Notes: generated by a model from the letters alone, not told the origin. A stretch of DNA of 64,000 bases from Verrucomicrobiales bacterium (GCA_027488845.1 JAIYBC010000065.1:62001-126000), one strand, 5' to 3'. Shown: positions 37,092-46,740, counted from the stretch's first letter. Program-made: numbers and translations.

Positions 37092-38060
37092 TCAGGAATC
37101 GCGAAGGCTTCGCCCGGTCAGTTCGAGGAAGACCGCCTCGAGGTTGGGCGGCTCCGCGGAGAAGGACCGCACGCCGATCCCGGCCTCCGCCAAACGGCCG
37201 AGGACTTGGGAGGATCCGGCTGCAAGCGACCCCACCCTCACCTGCACGCTCCTCCCGTCGATCCGGACGGAACCGATGCCCGGGATGTCACGGAGGATTC
37301 CAGTGAGCGTTTCGGGCGCAGGCTCCTCGAGTTCGATCCGGAGTTCGGCGCCGGCGCCGGCGCCGGCACGGTGACGGAGCCGGGCCAGCGAGTCGTCGGC
37401 GACGATCCGTCCCCGGTCGATGATGATCACCCGGTCGCAGAGGCGTTCGACCTCTTCCATGTAGTGCGTGGTGTAGAGCAGCGTCTTCCCGCGGCGACGG
37501 AGCTCGGCGATGTTGTCGAAGATGGCGTTCCGGCTCTGCGGATCGACACCGACGGTGGGCTCGTCGAGCAGGAGGATGTCCGGGTCGTGCAGCAGGGCGG
37601 CCGCGAGGTTGAGCCGGCGCTTCATGCCGCCGCTGAAGGTCCCGACCCGGTCGTCCGCGCGGTCGGAGAGGCCGACGAACTCCAGCGCCGAACGGACGGC
37701 CTCCGGGATGCGGGACCGCCCGACGCCCTGGATCGCGGCGAAGAACCCGAGGTTCCTCCGCGCGTCCAGCTCCTCGTAGAGGGCCAGGTCCTGCGGGACC
37801 AGGCCGAGGCGACGCTTGATCGGATCGGTGTCGGAGACCAGGGCGGCACCGCCGAGCAACAACTCCCCGGAGTCAGGCCGGAGCAGGCCCGTGACCATCG
37901 AGAAGGTGGTGGTCTTGCCGGCGCCGTTGGGGCCCAGCAGGCCGACGCTCTCGCCGGCCCGGACCTCGAAGGAGATGCCATCCACGGCGACACGGTCGCC
38001 GAAGCGGCGGACCAGGTTCCGCGCGGCGAGCACGACCGGGGCGGAACCTTCGGTGTTCAT
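37092..38060 (-). CDS. ABC transporter ATP-binding protein
   Basis: A 322-residue ATPase with Walker A GPNGAGKT (43-50), a Q-loop, the signature FSGGMKRR (about 142-149), Walker B DILLLDEP (161-168) and the H-loop in LLYTTHYMEE. The C-terminal extension (about 230-322) matches the regulatory domain seen in CcmA/DrrA-like exporters and contains an odd run of Gly-Ala pairs (AGAGAGA) encoded by a GCCGGC repeat. The start overlaps the stop of the DUF1801 gene by four bases (ATGA). It partners the permease at 35777-37087. Confidence 0.94.
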   Translation of the reverse strand: MNTEGSAPVVLAARNLVRRFGDRVAVDGISFEVRAGESVGLLGPNGAGKTTTFSMVTGLLRPDSGELLLGGAALVSDTDPIKRRLGLVPQDLALYEELDARRNLGFFAAIQGVGRSRIPEAVRSALEFVGLSDRADDRVGTFSGGMKRRLNLAAALLHDPDILLLDEPTVGVDPQSRNAIFDNIAELRRRGKTLLYTTHYMEEVERLCDRVIIIDRGRIVADDSLARLRHRAGAGAGAELRIELEEPAPETLTGILRDIPGIGSVRIDGRSVQVRVGSLAAGSSQVLGRLAEAGIGVRSFSAEPPNLEAVFLELTGRSLRDS

Positions 38061-38497
38061 GGCTTCGCCTTCGGATACCGGAGCCGTGTTCCATCCACCG
38101 AGAGGACGACCAACCGTTCCAACACCGTCAGGTCCACGTCGGCGAGGCGCTTGATGTAGAGGCAGACCTTCGCGGTCTTGTGTTTGCCCAGGCGGGAGAG
38201 CAACGCCTTCGACTCGTCGGAGTCGAATCCTTCGAGGAGATAGAGGCTGATGTGGGCGGAACCGGAGGAGAACCCGACGATGCACGACTCGCCCTCGCGT
38301 CCGCTCTCGTAGCGGTAGTGGTACTCGTCGAAGCCCACGATGCTGGGCCCCCACATCTTCGGGGCGCAGCCGGTGGCCTTCCCCATCAGGTCGACCAACA
38401 GCCCGCAGTCGCGTCTGCGGGCCTCGTCGGGGATCCGGGCGATGTAGGATTCGACATCGACCTTCGTGGGCTGGGTCTTGTTCCGGGAACTGGCCAT
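38057..38497 (-). CDS. DUF1801 protein
   Basis: A 146-residue soluble protein of the DUF1801 family (an YdhG-like fold), recognised by VDVESYIARIPDEARRRDC, KMWGPSIVGFDEYHYRY and the C-terminal KICLYIKRLADVD-type strand. Its structure resembles SCO-like or iron-chaperone folds but no activity is established. Its stop overlaps the ATPase start by four bases, so it leads the ABC exporter operon. The ATG at 38497 gives the standard length. A longer form at 38566 would add a low-complexity tail. Confidence 0.88.
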   Translation of the reverse strand: MASSRNKTQPTKVDVESYIARIPDEARRRDCGLLVDLMGKATGCAPKMWGPSIVGFDEYHYRYESGREGESCIVGFSSGSAHISLYLLEGFDSDESKALLSRLGKHKTAKVCLYIKRLADVDLTVLERLVVLSVDGTRLRYPKAKP

Positions 38498-38579
38498 GGG
38501 AGCGGGGAGGTGGGTTGTTGGGGCCGCCGTGGAAGCGATCCTTCCATCCGGCCCGGCGGATCGCAATCCGTCGGGAAGC

Positions 38580-40418
38580 CTAGCGGATGAATTCCACGAA
38601 TCGGGATTCGCCGGGAGGGATGTCCAACACGACTGGGGCGCCGTTCGTCCACGACTGCGCGGTGAGCCATTCCCGGGCCTCGCGCCAAGGGACGCGGGCG
38701 GAGAGCGCCACCTTGGCCACGACCTCGGGGAAGACCCGGGCGGGCGTCCTGCCCGACTTCACCACGCCGTCGTTGTTCACGAGTTCCACCACCCAGCCGG
38801 ACGCGTTCCTGTTGATCGCGAACTGCACCGGGTCGCCCTGCACCGAGATGGGAAGCAGCGTGGCGGCGACTTCCGCAAGCCGGCCGTCGGAAACGGCCGC
38901 GGGACGACCGGTACGGGGATTGGTGGTGGACGGTACGACGTCGGCGGATCCGGCGGAACGGAGCTTTTCCCAGGCCGCGGCGCCGAGCGCCTCGACATGT
39001 CGGGGATGCACCAGCAGGCGGCTGCCGGACTCCAGGGCCGTGCGCAGCTCGGCCACGAAGGCCGGCCGGAACTCCATGTCGCCCGAGAGGAGGATCACCG
39101 GATAGCGGGACATGAAGGCGCCGGTGGCGGTGGAGAGCACCACGTCGGCGATCTCGCCGTGGCGCGTCGGGTGGAGGTAACCCGCCTCCGGATTCGGGGG
39201 ATTCCCGGGCACGGGCAGCCGGCGGTCGGCGGAGAACAACTGGTCCTCGAGCAGGTCCGCGGCCTCCTGGTCGGCGACGGACCTCGGGAACACGCCCCAA
39301 GCCTTGCCTTGGTAGCCGTTGTGGCCCGCGAGCCGGTCGAGGACGACGAGCAGCGGCGTGTAGGGATTGCCGCGGTCGTGGGAGCGGAAGAAGCGGAACG
39401 CCTCCGCCGCGGCCTCGCCGTGCGGGGTGAGCGACCAGGGAGGTCCGTCCGCGGCGAAGAAGCTGTTGAAGCTGTTCTCCGGCGTCACCATCGCGGCCCC
39501 CGCGAACCAGGCATGACGCCAGAGGCGCAGGCAGAGGCTCAGCGAATGGCCGGCGTCGAGTCCGGTGGCGGTGTCGCCGCGGGTGTCGAGCGGGCCCCGC
39601 GTGGTCACCGCGTTCCCGAACCACGGGCTCACCTGGACCGTCCATGGAAGGTTCCACTGGCGCGCGGCGCCGCGGGCGAAGGCGAACTTCGACTGGGTGA
39701 AGCCGATGTTCTCGCCCACCTCCAGTCCCACGACGGCGGCGCCCCACTCGGCGGCGTAGGACTCGTAGTGGGAATGTCCGGTGACGCTGATCAGGCGTCC
39801 GCCCTTGGCCTGACGGTGCCACAGGAAGTACTCGCGAAGCTGCTCGTACGCCTCACGGCGGTCGCGGGGGACCGGATCGTAGCCGGCGCCGGCGGCCTCC
39901 TTGAGGAAACGGTCCTTGCGCGCATCGAAGTCCGCCCCCAGCACCGACCTCATCCAGTTCGTGTCGGGACGCAGCCGATGGAAGTGGTAGCCCCACTCGC
40001 CGAGCTGGATGGCGTTGAACACGCCGGCGCCGTCGAGGAGCCGGACGGCATCCTCGTCCGCGGCCGCCAGAACGCTGGTGCCGCCCTGGAGCTGCATCCG
40101 GCCGCCGTCGGGCGGATAGAGGATCACCGGCCAGCCGAGACGGGCGAGATACGCGAGTGCCGGACGCGACGCGGCGACCGCGGCGGGTCCGGGATCGAAG
40201 GCCGAGGCGAGGTGCTTGGCGCGGAGGAATCCGACCAGCGACTCCAGGGCTTCCGGGTCCGATGGGCAGGCGTACAGCGAGAACTGGAACTCGCGGGTGC
40301 CGGGGAAGAGGCGGGGAGGAGGCGGATCGCCGGCGCCGGGTACCGGGCCGGCAGCCAGGAGACGCAGGGCCATCACAAGGGGCCAAACCATCAGGAGGAA
40401 CCGGAGTCGGGGACTCAT
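38580..40418 (-). CDS. Secreted glycoside-hydrolase-like protein of unknown family
   Basis: A 612-residue exported protein. The signal region (about 1-23, LLMVWPLVMALRLLAAG) precedes a probable TIM-barrel domain (about 40-400), with repeated short strands (FQFSLYACPS, WPVILYPPDGG, GGRLISVTGHSHYE, VVGLEVGENIGF, WTVQVSPWFGN, AWFAGAAMVTPEN). Glutamates in EVGEN and PEN could be catalytic acids, but this is a guess. A middle region (about 400-500) resembles the trimerisation domain of GH42-like enzymes, and a beta-rich end domain follows. It ends 83 bases upstream of the DUF1801 start on the same strand and may be transcribed separately. Confidence 0.6.
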   Translation of the reverse strand: MSPRLRFLLMVWPLVMALRLLAAGPVPGAGDPPPPRLFPGTREFQFSLYACPSDPEALESLVGFLRAKHLASAFDPGPAAVAASRPALAYLARLGWPVILYPPDGGRMQLQGGTSVLAAADEDAVRLLDGAGVFNAIQLGEWGYHFHRLRPDTNWMRSVLGADFDARKDRFLKEAAGAGYDPVPRDRREAYEQLREYFLWHRQAKGGRLISVTGHSHYESYAAEWGAAVVGLEVGENIGFTQSKFAFARGAARQWNLPWTVQVSPWFGNAVTTRGPLDTRGDTATGLDAGHSLSLCLRLWRHAWFAGAAMVTPENSFNSFFAADGPPWSLTPHGEAAAEAFRFFRSHDRGNPYTPLLVVLDRLAGHNGYQGKAWGVFPRSVADQEAADLLEDQLFSADRRLPVPGNPPNPEAGYLHPTRHGEIADVVLSTATGAFMSRYPVILLSGDMEFRPAFVAELRTALESGSRLLVHPRHVEALGAAAWEKLRSAGSADVVPSTTNPRTGRPAAVSDGRLAEVAATLLPISVQGDPVQFAINRNASGWVVELVNNDGVVKSGRTPARVFPEVVAKVALSARVPWREAREWLTAQSWTNGAPVVLDIPPGESRFVEFIR

Positions 40419-40540
40419 CCTCCTGAGGCGAATCGATGCGTAAGGGATTGTCACGCCAAGCCGCTGGGGAGGGGAGGAAGCCGTTGGGTTCCCGTTCTGC
40501 AACGGCACCGCGAAGTGAGCGGGCCGGCTCTGGAATCCGA

Positions 40541-41461
40541 CTAACGTCCCGCCGTGGGATCCCAGCGGTCGCCAGGCAGCAACAGGTGGAACCGAACGCC
40601 GATGGCGCCGAGGTTCGCATGGGGGCCCTCCTCGCGGACCTTCGCCCCACGGGCGTCGAACACCATCACGCTGCCGTCCCCCTCGACCTCCCAGGAGCCG
40701 TCGGGAAGCACCACGAGGGCGGTGGCCTCGTCGATGCCGACCCCGATCAACTCCGGATGCTCGAGCGTCACGCCGACGAGACGGTTCTGGCGGCGGCGGG
40801 CGATGAAGTGCTGGTCGACGACGGCGTTCGTGACCAGGCCGAGCCCCGTGGAGGTGAGCGTGGCCCCACGGCGGACCACCGCGAAGTCGGCCTTTCGGTC
40901 CGGTTCGCCGCGTTGGTCGCCGGTGATCATCACCCGGCTCATGATCGCCGCGCCGGCGCTGGTCCCGCCGACGACGACGCCGCGGGTGTCCCGCATCCGA
41001 TGGAGCGCGGTTTCACAGGGGGTTCCGACCAGCACCGCGGCCAGTCGCGCCTGGTCGCCGCCGGTGAAGAAGACGCCCGTGTAGCCCATGAGCCTCTCGG
41101 CGGTGGCGGGCAGCATCGCCCCGGTGCGGTCGAAGCGGACGACGTCGACGTCCTTCACGCCGAACCCGCGGAATTCCTCGGCCTGGAGGCGACCGGAGCG
41201 TTCGGGTTCGCCGCTGGCCATCGGGAGAACCGCGATGCGTGCGTGGTTCGTGCCCCCCGCCAGGGCGATGAAGCGTTGGTGGATCCGGCCCGGCCGTTCG
41301 CCACCGCCGATGATCACCAACGAGCCACGCCGCTCCGTCACCGCTTCGGCGAGGCCATGCGAGGCGGGCGTGGCCAAGGCCAAGGCCAGGACGGGCAGCG
41401 CAAGAATCCGAAGGACCCGGACGCGAGGCGCCGACGAGGGGACTTCCGACTCAGTGTTCAT
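40541..41461 (-). CDS. Secreted cyanophycinase
   Basis: A 306-residue peptidase of the S51 cyanophycinase family. A signal peptide (about 10-36, LRILALPVLALALATPASHG) exports it. The nucleophile is S168 in GGTSAGA, with FFTGGDQARL upstream and the HFIARRRQNRL motif providing the His and base region. Cyanophycinases cut the Asp-Arg polymer cyanophycin into beta-Asp-Arg dipeptides. Export of the enzyme means it would act on polymer released by other organisms. The gene overlaps the isoaspartyl peptidase gene upstream by 11 bases, so the two are coupled. The ATG at 41461 is used. Confidence 0.92.
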   Translation of the reverse strand: MNTESEVPSSAPRVRVLRILALPVLALALATPASHGLAEAVTERRGSLVIIGGGERPGRIHQRFIALAGGTNHARIAVLPMASGEPERSGRLQAEEFRGFGVKDVDVVRFDRTGAMLPATAERLMGYTGVFFTGGDQARLAAVLVGTPCETALHRMRDTRGVVVGGTSAGAAIMSRVMITGDQRGEPDRKADFAVVRRGATLTSTGLGLVTNAVVDQHFIARRRQNRLVGVTLEHPELIGVGIDEATALVVLPDGSWEVEGDGSVMVFDARGAKVREEGPHANLGAIGVRFHLLLPGDRWDPTAGR

Positions 41462-42476
41462 GGATGGCAGTGTGGGGGATTCCATCGGATCCGATCCAGC
41501 CCCGGAAGAGCCCCTCGGAATTGTAGGGCATGGAGAAGCGGCCGCGGCGGTCGAGCACGATGACCGCCCCTTCCCCGCCGGCCTTCACGAGCGTGCCCAG
41601 GACCACCTCTCGGGCCGCGGCGTCGACGGAACGACCGCCGTGGGCCATGCGGGCCGCGATGTCGTGGGCCACGGCGTATCGGATGAAGAACTCCCCCTGG
41701 CCCGTGGAGGACACCGCGCAGGTCGCGTCGTCGGCCCAGGTGCCGGAGCCGATCAGCGGCGAGTCGCCGATGCGGCCGGGGAGCTTGCCCGCCAGGCCGC
41801 CGGTGGAGGTGGCCGCTGCGAGGTGGCCGGACCGGTCGAGGGCCACGGCGCCCACCGTCCCGAAACCGACCGACGTAGGCAGCGCGGCACGGCGGCCCTG
41901 GGCGTCGAGGATCTCCTGCAACTGGCGACGACGGGCCTCGGTGATGAAGTAGGCGTTGGAGACGACCGGCAATCCCGCGGAGGCGGCGAAGGCCTCGGCA
42001 CCGGATCCGGCGAGCAGGACATGCGGGGTCCGCTCCATCACCTTGCGGGCGGCGTCGACCGGGTTTCGGACCGTGCGGACGCCCGCGACGGCACCGGCCT
42101 TGAGCGTCGCGCCGTCCATCACGGCGGAATCCAGCTCGGCGACGCCGTCGCGGTTGAGCGCCGCGCCGCGGCCCGCATTGAAGAGCGGATTGTCCTCCAG
42201 GACCCGCACTGCGGCCGTCACGGCATCGAGGCTGGAGCCGCCCTGGCGCAGCACCGCGTGCCCGGCGACGAGCGCCTCGGTCAGACCCTCGCGGTAGGCC
42301 CGGTCACCCTCGGGAGTCAGCTCGGACTTGGACGGAACGCCCGCGCCGCCGTGGATCACCAGGACCGGCCCGCCCGCGCCTGGGCGGGTCCGGCAGCCGG
42401 CGTTTCCCGCCACGAACAGCAGGACCAGAAGCCATGGAAAAAGGAGACGGGGACGTCCGCTTCGGGGACAGCGCAT
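41451..42476 (-). CDS. Isoaspartyl peptidase/L-asparaginase (plant-type), probable lipoprotein
   Basis: A 341-residue N-terminal nucleophile hydrolase. The autocatalytic cleavage site is GT, with T207 (GTVGAVALD) becoming the nucleophile of the mature beta subunit. The alpha subunit carries IHGGAG and NPLFNAGRGAALNRDG. The N-terminus looks like a lipoprotein signal (LLVLLFVAGNAGC), so the enzyme is probably anchored in the envelope. This family cleaves beta-aspartyl dipeptides, including those made from cyanophycin, into Asp and Arg. Its stop lies 11 bases inside the start of the cyanophycinase gene. Together they would release amino acids from cyanophycin outside the cytoplasm. Confidence 0.92.
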   Translation of the reverse strand: MRCPRSGRPRLLFPWLLVLLFVAGNAGCRTRPGAGGPVLVIHGGAGVPSKSELTPEGDRAYREGLTEALVAGHAVLRQGGSSLDAVTAAVRVLEDNPLFNAGRGAALNRDGVAELDSAVMDGATLKAGAVAGVRTVRNPVDAARKVMERTPHVLLAGSGAEAFAASAGLPVVSNAYFITEARRRQLQEILDAQGRRAALPTSVGFGTVGAVALDRSGHLAAATSTGGLAGKLPGRIGDSPLIGSGTWADDATCAVSSTGQGEFFIRYAVAHDIAARMAHGGRSVDAAAREVVLGTLVKAGGEGAVIVLDRRGRFSMPYNSEGLFRGWIGSDGIPHTAIHEH

Positions 42477-42616
42477 GCCCCTTCCATGATTCAAGGCGGA
42501 TCACGGGGAAAGCCTTCAGTTGCGGCACGCGGAACATCGTCCGGCCCGTCGGAGCGAAGACCGGGAGACGGCAGGCCGGGCTGGCCACGGAAACACGAAA
42601 CGCCATCCTGTCGACC

Positions 42617-43216
42617 ATGGCCCCGGTGGCATTGCTGGAACACCTGCGTTCGGAGGAGGACGCCCGGTTCGACCGGGTCTTCCCCGAGTCGATACGGCTG
42701 CTTTCACGGGTGTTCTGGACGCCGGTTTCCGTGGCCCGTCAGGCCGCCGGTTTCCTCGTCACCCGGCCCGGCACCCGCGTGCTCGACATCGGCTGCGGCC
42801 CCGGGAAGTTCTGCATCGCCGCCGCGGTCGGAAGCCCCGGGCATTTCACGGGAATCGAACAGCGTCGACGTCTCTGCGAGGTGGCTTGGCGGATCATCCG
42901 CAACGCCGGCATCCCGAACGCCGAGGTCTTCCACGGCGACATGGGCGGACTGCGCTTCGACGACTTCGAGGCCTTCTACCTGTTCAACCCCTTCGCCGAG
43001 TACCTGGAACCGGAAGGACGGATCGACCGCAACATCGGGGAGTCGGAAGGCCACTACGACGAGTTCGTCCGGACGGTCGCGGACCGCCTCTCCGCGAGGC
43101 CGACGGGGACACGCGTCGCGACCTACTGCGGCATCTGCGAGGAGATCCCACCCGACTACGACTGCGTGGGGAACTCCGCGGACGGCAAGCTGCGGTTCTG
43201 GGAGAAGTCCCGCTGA
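42617..43216 (+). CDS. Class I SAM-dependent methyltransferase
   Basis: A 199-residue enzyme with the glycine loop of motif I (DIGCGPGKFCIAA), an acidic residue ending the next strand (GIEQ), and a post-I GDMGGLRF segment. The conserved C-terminal FNPF and the last CVGNS segment do not point to a named family. The substrate cannot be predicted. It starts divergently, 140 bases from the start of the isoaspartyl peptidase gene, and meets the end of the large FG-GAP gene head on, with 17 bases between the stops. Confidence 0.82.
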   Translation: MAPVALLEHLRSEEDARFDRVFPESIRLLSRVFWTPVSVARQAAGFLVTRPGTRVLDIGCGPGKFCIAAAVGSPGHFTGIEQRRRLCEVAWRIIRNAGIPNAEVFHGDMGGLRFDDFEAFYLFNPFAEYLEPEGRIDRNIGESEGHYDEFVRTVADRLSARPTGTRVATYCGICEEIPPDYDCVGNSADGKLRFWEKSR

Positions 43217-43233
43217 ACGACGCGAACCGCGCG

Positions 43234-46200
43234 TCAACGCCTCCGAAGGATCTCCACCGGTCCGCCATGCACGCCGACGACCAGTTCGTTGCGGCCGTCT
43301 CCGTCGAGGTCCGTGATCAAGGCCGACCGTTGTTCCCCGGGCACGCGGACGCCGCATTCGGGAAGGGTGACGGCCTCGAAGCGACCGCCGCCGAGACCGA
43401 ACAGGATCACGCCTTCGCCGGAATCGTCCCGGGACTGGCCGAAGTTGTGGCCATGGAATCCCTGGGCGCAGAAGACGTCCGTCAGGCCGTCGCCGTCGAG
43501 GTCGCCGACGGCGAAACCGAAGACGGGACCCGCCTGGACCGCATCGGGAAGGAGCGTGGCCTCGAGATGGTCGCCGCGGTTCAGCAGCAACAGCGAACCG
43601 AGATGGCTGGCCACCTTCGGGACGCGGCCACCGGCGCCGACGATCGACGGCAGGCCGGCCATGGCGAACGCGCGGTGGGTGGTGAAGCGATCCTGCAGGG
43701 ACGGCATCCGGGGACCGAGTTCCGCGAAGCTGCGAAGCGGCCGCACGGTGCCGTCGACGTCGGTGTAGGCCTCGACACAGGCATCGGGGGCATCGGTTCC
43801 GCCGGGATACAGGTACAGGGGACGGACCGCACCGGAGGCGTCCGGCATCCCGCTGTTCACCGCGAAGGCCGAATTGAAACCCCAGTTGCCCAGCAGCAGG
43901 TCGGGACGGCGATCGCCGTCGACATCCGCGACCGCCGCGGCCTGCCACCATCCGGATAGAGAGGAGAGGTTCACCGAGCTCCCCTTTGCGAAACGCACCG
44001 GCAGTTCCCATTCGGACGCCGAATCCGGACCGATCCGGAGGAGATGCGGGGTCCCCCAGTCCGACACCACCAGCAGCTCCGGCTCGCCGCCCGCCTCGAA
44101 GTCGACGAAGGCCGCGGCGGAGACCATCCCCAGATCCGGCAACCGCCTTACCGGGGGCCCTTCTCCCTGGAGACGGAAGAGCGCGGAGCCGGATGCCTCG
44201 GGGAACCGGCCGGCCCGGGAACCGGCTCCGACGAAGATCCATCTTCCCGAATCCGAGCCAGCCAGGCAGGCGGGCGACTCCGGGAGCGGTACGGGGACGT
44301 CGAGCGGGCTCCATCGCAGCGTCTTCGCCTCGATTCGGAACAGGCGGTTGGATCCCGCGGAAAGGCCGATCCATTCGTCGCCCAGCCGAACCCATCCGAC
44401 GGTGCGGCCGCCGCTGGAAGCCGCGGTACCGGCAGGCCTTCCATTCGCATCCGTCGCGCGGATCGGATTCGAATCGTCGGCACCGACAAGGATCCCCGAT
44501 CCGGTGGATGCGAGGACCGGAAGGCGTGTCCCGAGCCGTCTTGGCAGCGTCGGCTGCACCGCGAACTCCGGATCGGCCGCGGGTGGGACAACGATCTCGG
44601 AGGCGTTCCTGCTGAGCGCGAGACGGGGCGCGGCGGCCGCGGGAAGGCTGTTCGTCGACGGCAGCCCTTCACCTTCCGCAAGGATCCTCGTGGTGCCGGC
44701 AGACAGCGGTTCCCAGCGCTCGGTCCGGCCGCCTGGCCAACGCACCACCAGTTCGCCGACACCGTCACCGGGACAGGCGAAGACCCGCTCCGGGGCATCG
44801 CCGGAAAGGTAGCGGCCACCGGCGACGATCTCCGTCGACTGGGGAGGGACGGAGACGCCGTCTCGACGTTTCCAACGGAACCGAAGCTGCGCCCCGACCG
44901 CCGCCGAATTGGATCCCCGGCCCCGCAGGGTCACCCGCAGACGCGCCCCCATGGCCTCGTTGCGATAGAGGCCCGCCGGGCTGTTCATCGCATTGACCGC
45001 CAGGTCGAGGTCGCCATCGCCGTCCAGATCGGCCAAGGCCATCCCGTGGTGGACACCGGGCTCCGCCAATCCCCAGGCCTGGGTGGATTCGTCGAACCGC
45101 GGAACTCCGCCCACGGGATCACCGCGATGACGGAAAGCCCGGATCGGGGCCGCCAACCGCGGGAACTTCTGGCGTTCGCGGAAGATCTGAATGTCGGAGC
45201 GAATGCCGCCGCGGCGGAACTGCTTCAACTGTTCGGCGACATCGAGATCCCTCGAACCGCGTTCCTGACCGGCGGACACAAGGAGGTCCGGCCAACCGTC
45301 GAGGTCCACGTCGAGGAAGACAGGCGTCCATGACCAGTCCGTGGCCATCACGCCGGCCATCGCGGCCGCCTCGAGGAACGAACCGTCGGAGCGCTGGAGG
45401 AAGAGGGTGTTGGCGTCGAACTGCGGACGCGCCAGCGGATCCGACGCATCCACTGCCACGGACCCGGTTCCGTCCAACATCGTCAGGCGCCTAAGATGGT
45501 CGGGGCTGAGCATGTCGACGACGACGAAGTCCGGCCGGCCGTTCGCATCGAGGTCGGCGAAGTCGACGCCCATGGAGAACTGACTCGTGTGACGCAGCGT
45601 GGTCCGGGGAGCGAGCCGGAACCGTGGATGGCCCGGCGTGGAATCGTTGATCCAGAAACGGTCGGGCGACTGGAAGTCGTTGCACACGTAGAGATCGGGC
45701 CTTCCGTCGCCGTTGACGTCCCGGAACTGCGCGGCGAGACCCCAATCCGGCGGCGCCGAAGAGAGCGCCTTGCCGTCCTCGTCGAGGAAGGCGCCGCGGT
45801 TCCACGGGACCTCGGCGAAGTTGGTGCCGCCGAGATTGCGGTAGAGCACATCTGGCTCACCCAACTCCTCAATCGCCCCGGTGGCCGTCACCACGAATCG
45901 GTTGGTCAGATCGGGTTCCGAGGTGGGACGCCCATCGATGGTTGCCACCACCGTCCGGTCCCCTTCCCGTCGGAACGTCGCGCGGGCATTGGGCATGTCC
46001 ATGAGCGCCCGACGTCGGTAGTTGCAGACGTAGAGATCCAGCCATCCGTCGCCATCCACGTCCGCGATGGCCAGGGAATGGCCGCCCCTGGCCGAGGACT
46101 GCGGGAAGGACATCGGTTCGAAGACCCCCGTCTTCGTCTGCAGAAGCACACGGACACCGTCGGCGTGGGTGTTGAGCACGAGGTCGGGAAGCGCGTCGCC

Positions 46201-46644
46201 GTTCAGGTCGGCGAAGGCGACACCGGTGACATCGCCTGAAAGCGAGAGATTCTCCGATGGAAACCATCGGGAAGTGACGTCCTCGAATCGCCATCCGCCG
46301 AGGTTGCGCCACAACGAGGAACGTCCGCCGGTGGCGCCGAAGAAGAGGTCCGGCCGGCCGTCCTGGTCGACGTCACCGGCGGCGACGCCCGAGCCGTCGA
46401 GCAGCATCTGGTTGGTGAGCTGACGGAAGAGCGGAACCTGATTGGAAAAGGTCAGACCCGAGGCTTCCGGGGCAACGCGGGCGAATCCACCGCTGGTGGT
46501 AGGAGCGGCCCGGACACCGCGATCCGGCAAGGCGAAGCCGAGCGTGAGCAAGGCCAGGAACAGGATCCGCCAAAGACCTCCGGATCGCGAGCGTTCCGAC
46601 CGCTGGAATCGGGGCTGCTGGATCTGGGAGGCAGGGGGGACCAT
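43234..46644 (-). CDS. Very large secreted FG-GAP/VCBS propeller protein with ASPIC/UnbV domain
   Basis: A 1136-residue exported protein (signal region about 26-47, LFLALLTLGFALPDRGVRA). The first half is a seven-bladed FG-GAP propeller of the CRTAC1 type, with calcium-binding loops such as DVDQDGRPDLFF, DLNGDALPDLVL, DVNGDGRPDLYV and DLDANGRPDFVV. An ASPIC/UnbV domain follows at about 575-650. A second propeller-like half (about 650-1136) carries further FG-GAP loops (DVDGDRRPDLLL, DLDGDGLTDVFC, DLDGDGRNELVV). The length is about twice that of simple CRTAC1 proteins. Such proteins are common in Verrucomicrobia and Bacteroidetes and may bind sugars or proteins at the surface. No reaction is known. 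Confidence 0.9.
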   Translation of the reverse strand: MVPPASQIQQPRFQRSERSRSGGLWRILFLALLTLGFALPDRGVRAAPTTSGGFARVAPEASGLTFSNQVPLFRQLTNQMLLDGSGVAAGDVDQDGRPDLFFGATGGRSSLWRNLGGWRFEDVTSRWFPSENLSLSGDVTGVAFADLNGDALPDLVLNTHADGVRVLLQTKTGVFEPMSFPQSSARGGHSLAIADVDGDGWLDLYVCNYRRRALMDMPNARATFRREGDRTVVATIDGRPTSEPDLTNRFVVTATGAIEELGEPDVLYRNLGGTNFAEVPWNRGAFLDEDGKALSSAPPDWGLAAQFRDVNGDGRPDLYVCNDFQSPDRFWINDSTPGHPRFRLAPRTTLRHTSQFSMGVDFADLDANGRPDFVVVDMLSPDHLRRLTMLDGTGSVAVDASDPLARPQFDANTLFLQRSDGSFLEAAAMAGVMATDWSWTPVFLDVDLDGWPDLLVSAGQERGSRDLDVAEQLKQFRRGGIRSDIQIFRERQKFPRLAAPIRAFRHRGDPVGGVPRFDESTQAWGLAEPGVHHGMALADLDGDGDLDLAVNAMNSPAGLYRNEAMGARLRVTLRGRGSNSAAVGAQLRFRWKRRDGVSVPPQSTEIVAGGRYLSGDAPERVFACPGDGVGELVVRWPGGRTERWEPLSAGTTRILAEGEGLPSTNSLPAAAAPRLALSRNASEIVVPPAADPEFAVQPTLPRRLGTRLPVLASTGSGILVGADDSNPIRATDANGRPAGTAASSGGRTVGWVRLGDEWIGLSAGSNRLFRIEAKTLRWSPLDVPVPLPESPACLAGSDSGRWIFVGAGSRAGRFPEASGSALFRLQGEGPPVRRLPDLGMVSAAAFVDFEAGGEPELLVVSDWGTPHLLRIGPDSASEWELPVRFAKGSSVNLSSLSGWWQAAAVADVDGDRRPDLLLGNWGFNSAFAVNSGMPDASGAVRPLYLYPGGTDAPDACVEAYTDVDGTVRPLRSFAELGPRMPSLQDRFTTHRAFAMAGLPSIVGAGGRVPKVASHLGSLLLLNRGDHLEATLLPDAVQAGPVFGFAVGDLDGDGLTDVFCAQGFHGHNFGQSRDDSGEGVILFGLGGGRFEAVTLPECGVRVPGEQRSALITDLDGDGRNELVVGVHGGPVEILRRR

Positions 46645-46740
46645 CGGGCAGGGGAGACGGCGCAGAAGATCCCAGAGAACCGATTCCTGGAAAACACTTC
46701 CCTGCGGAATCCGGCTGTCGCCGAAGATGGAAACGAAAAA

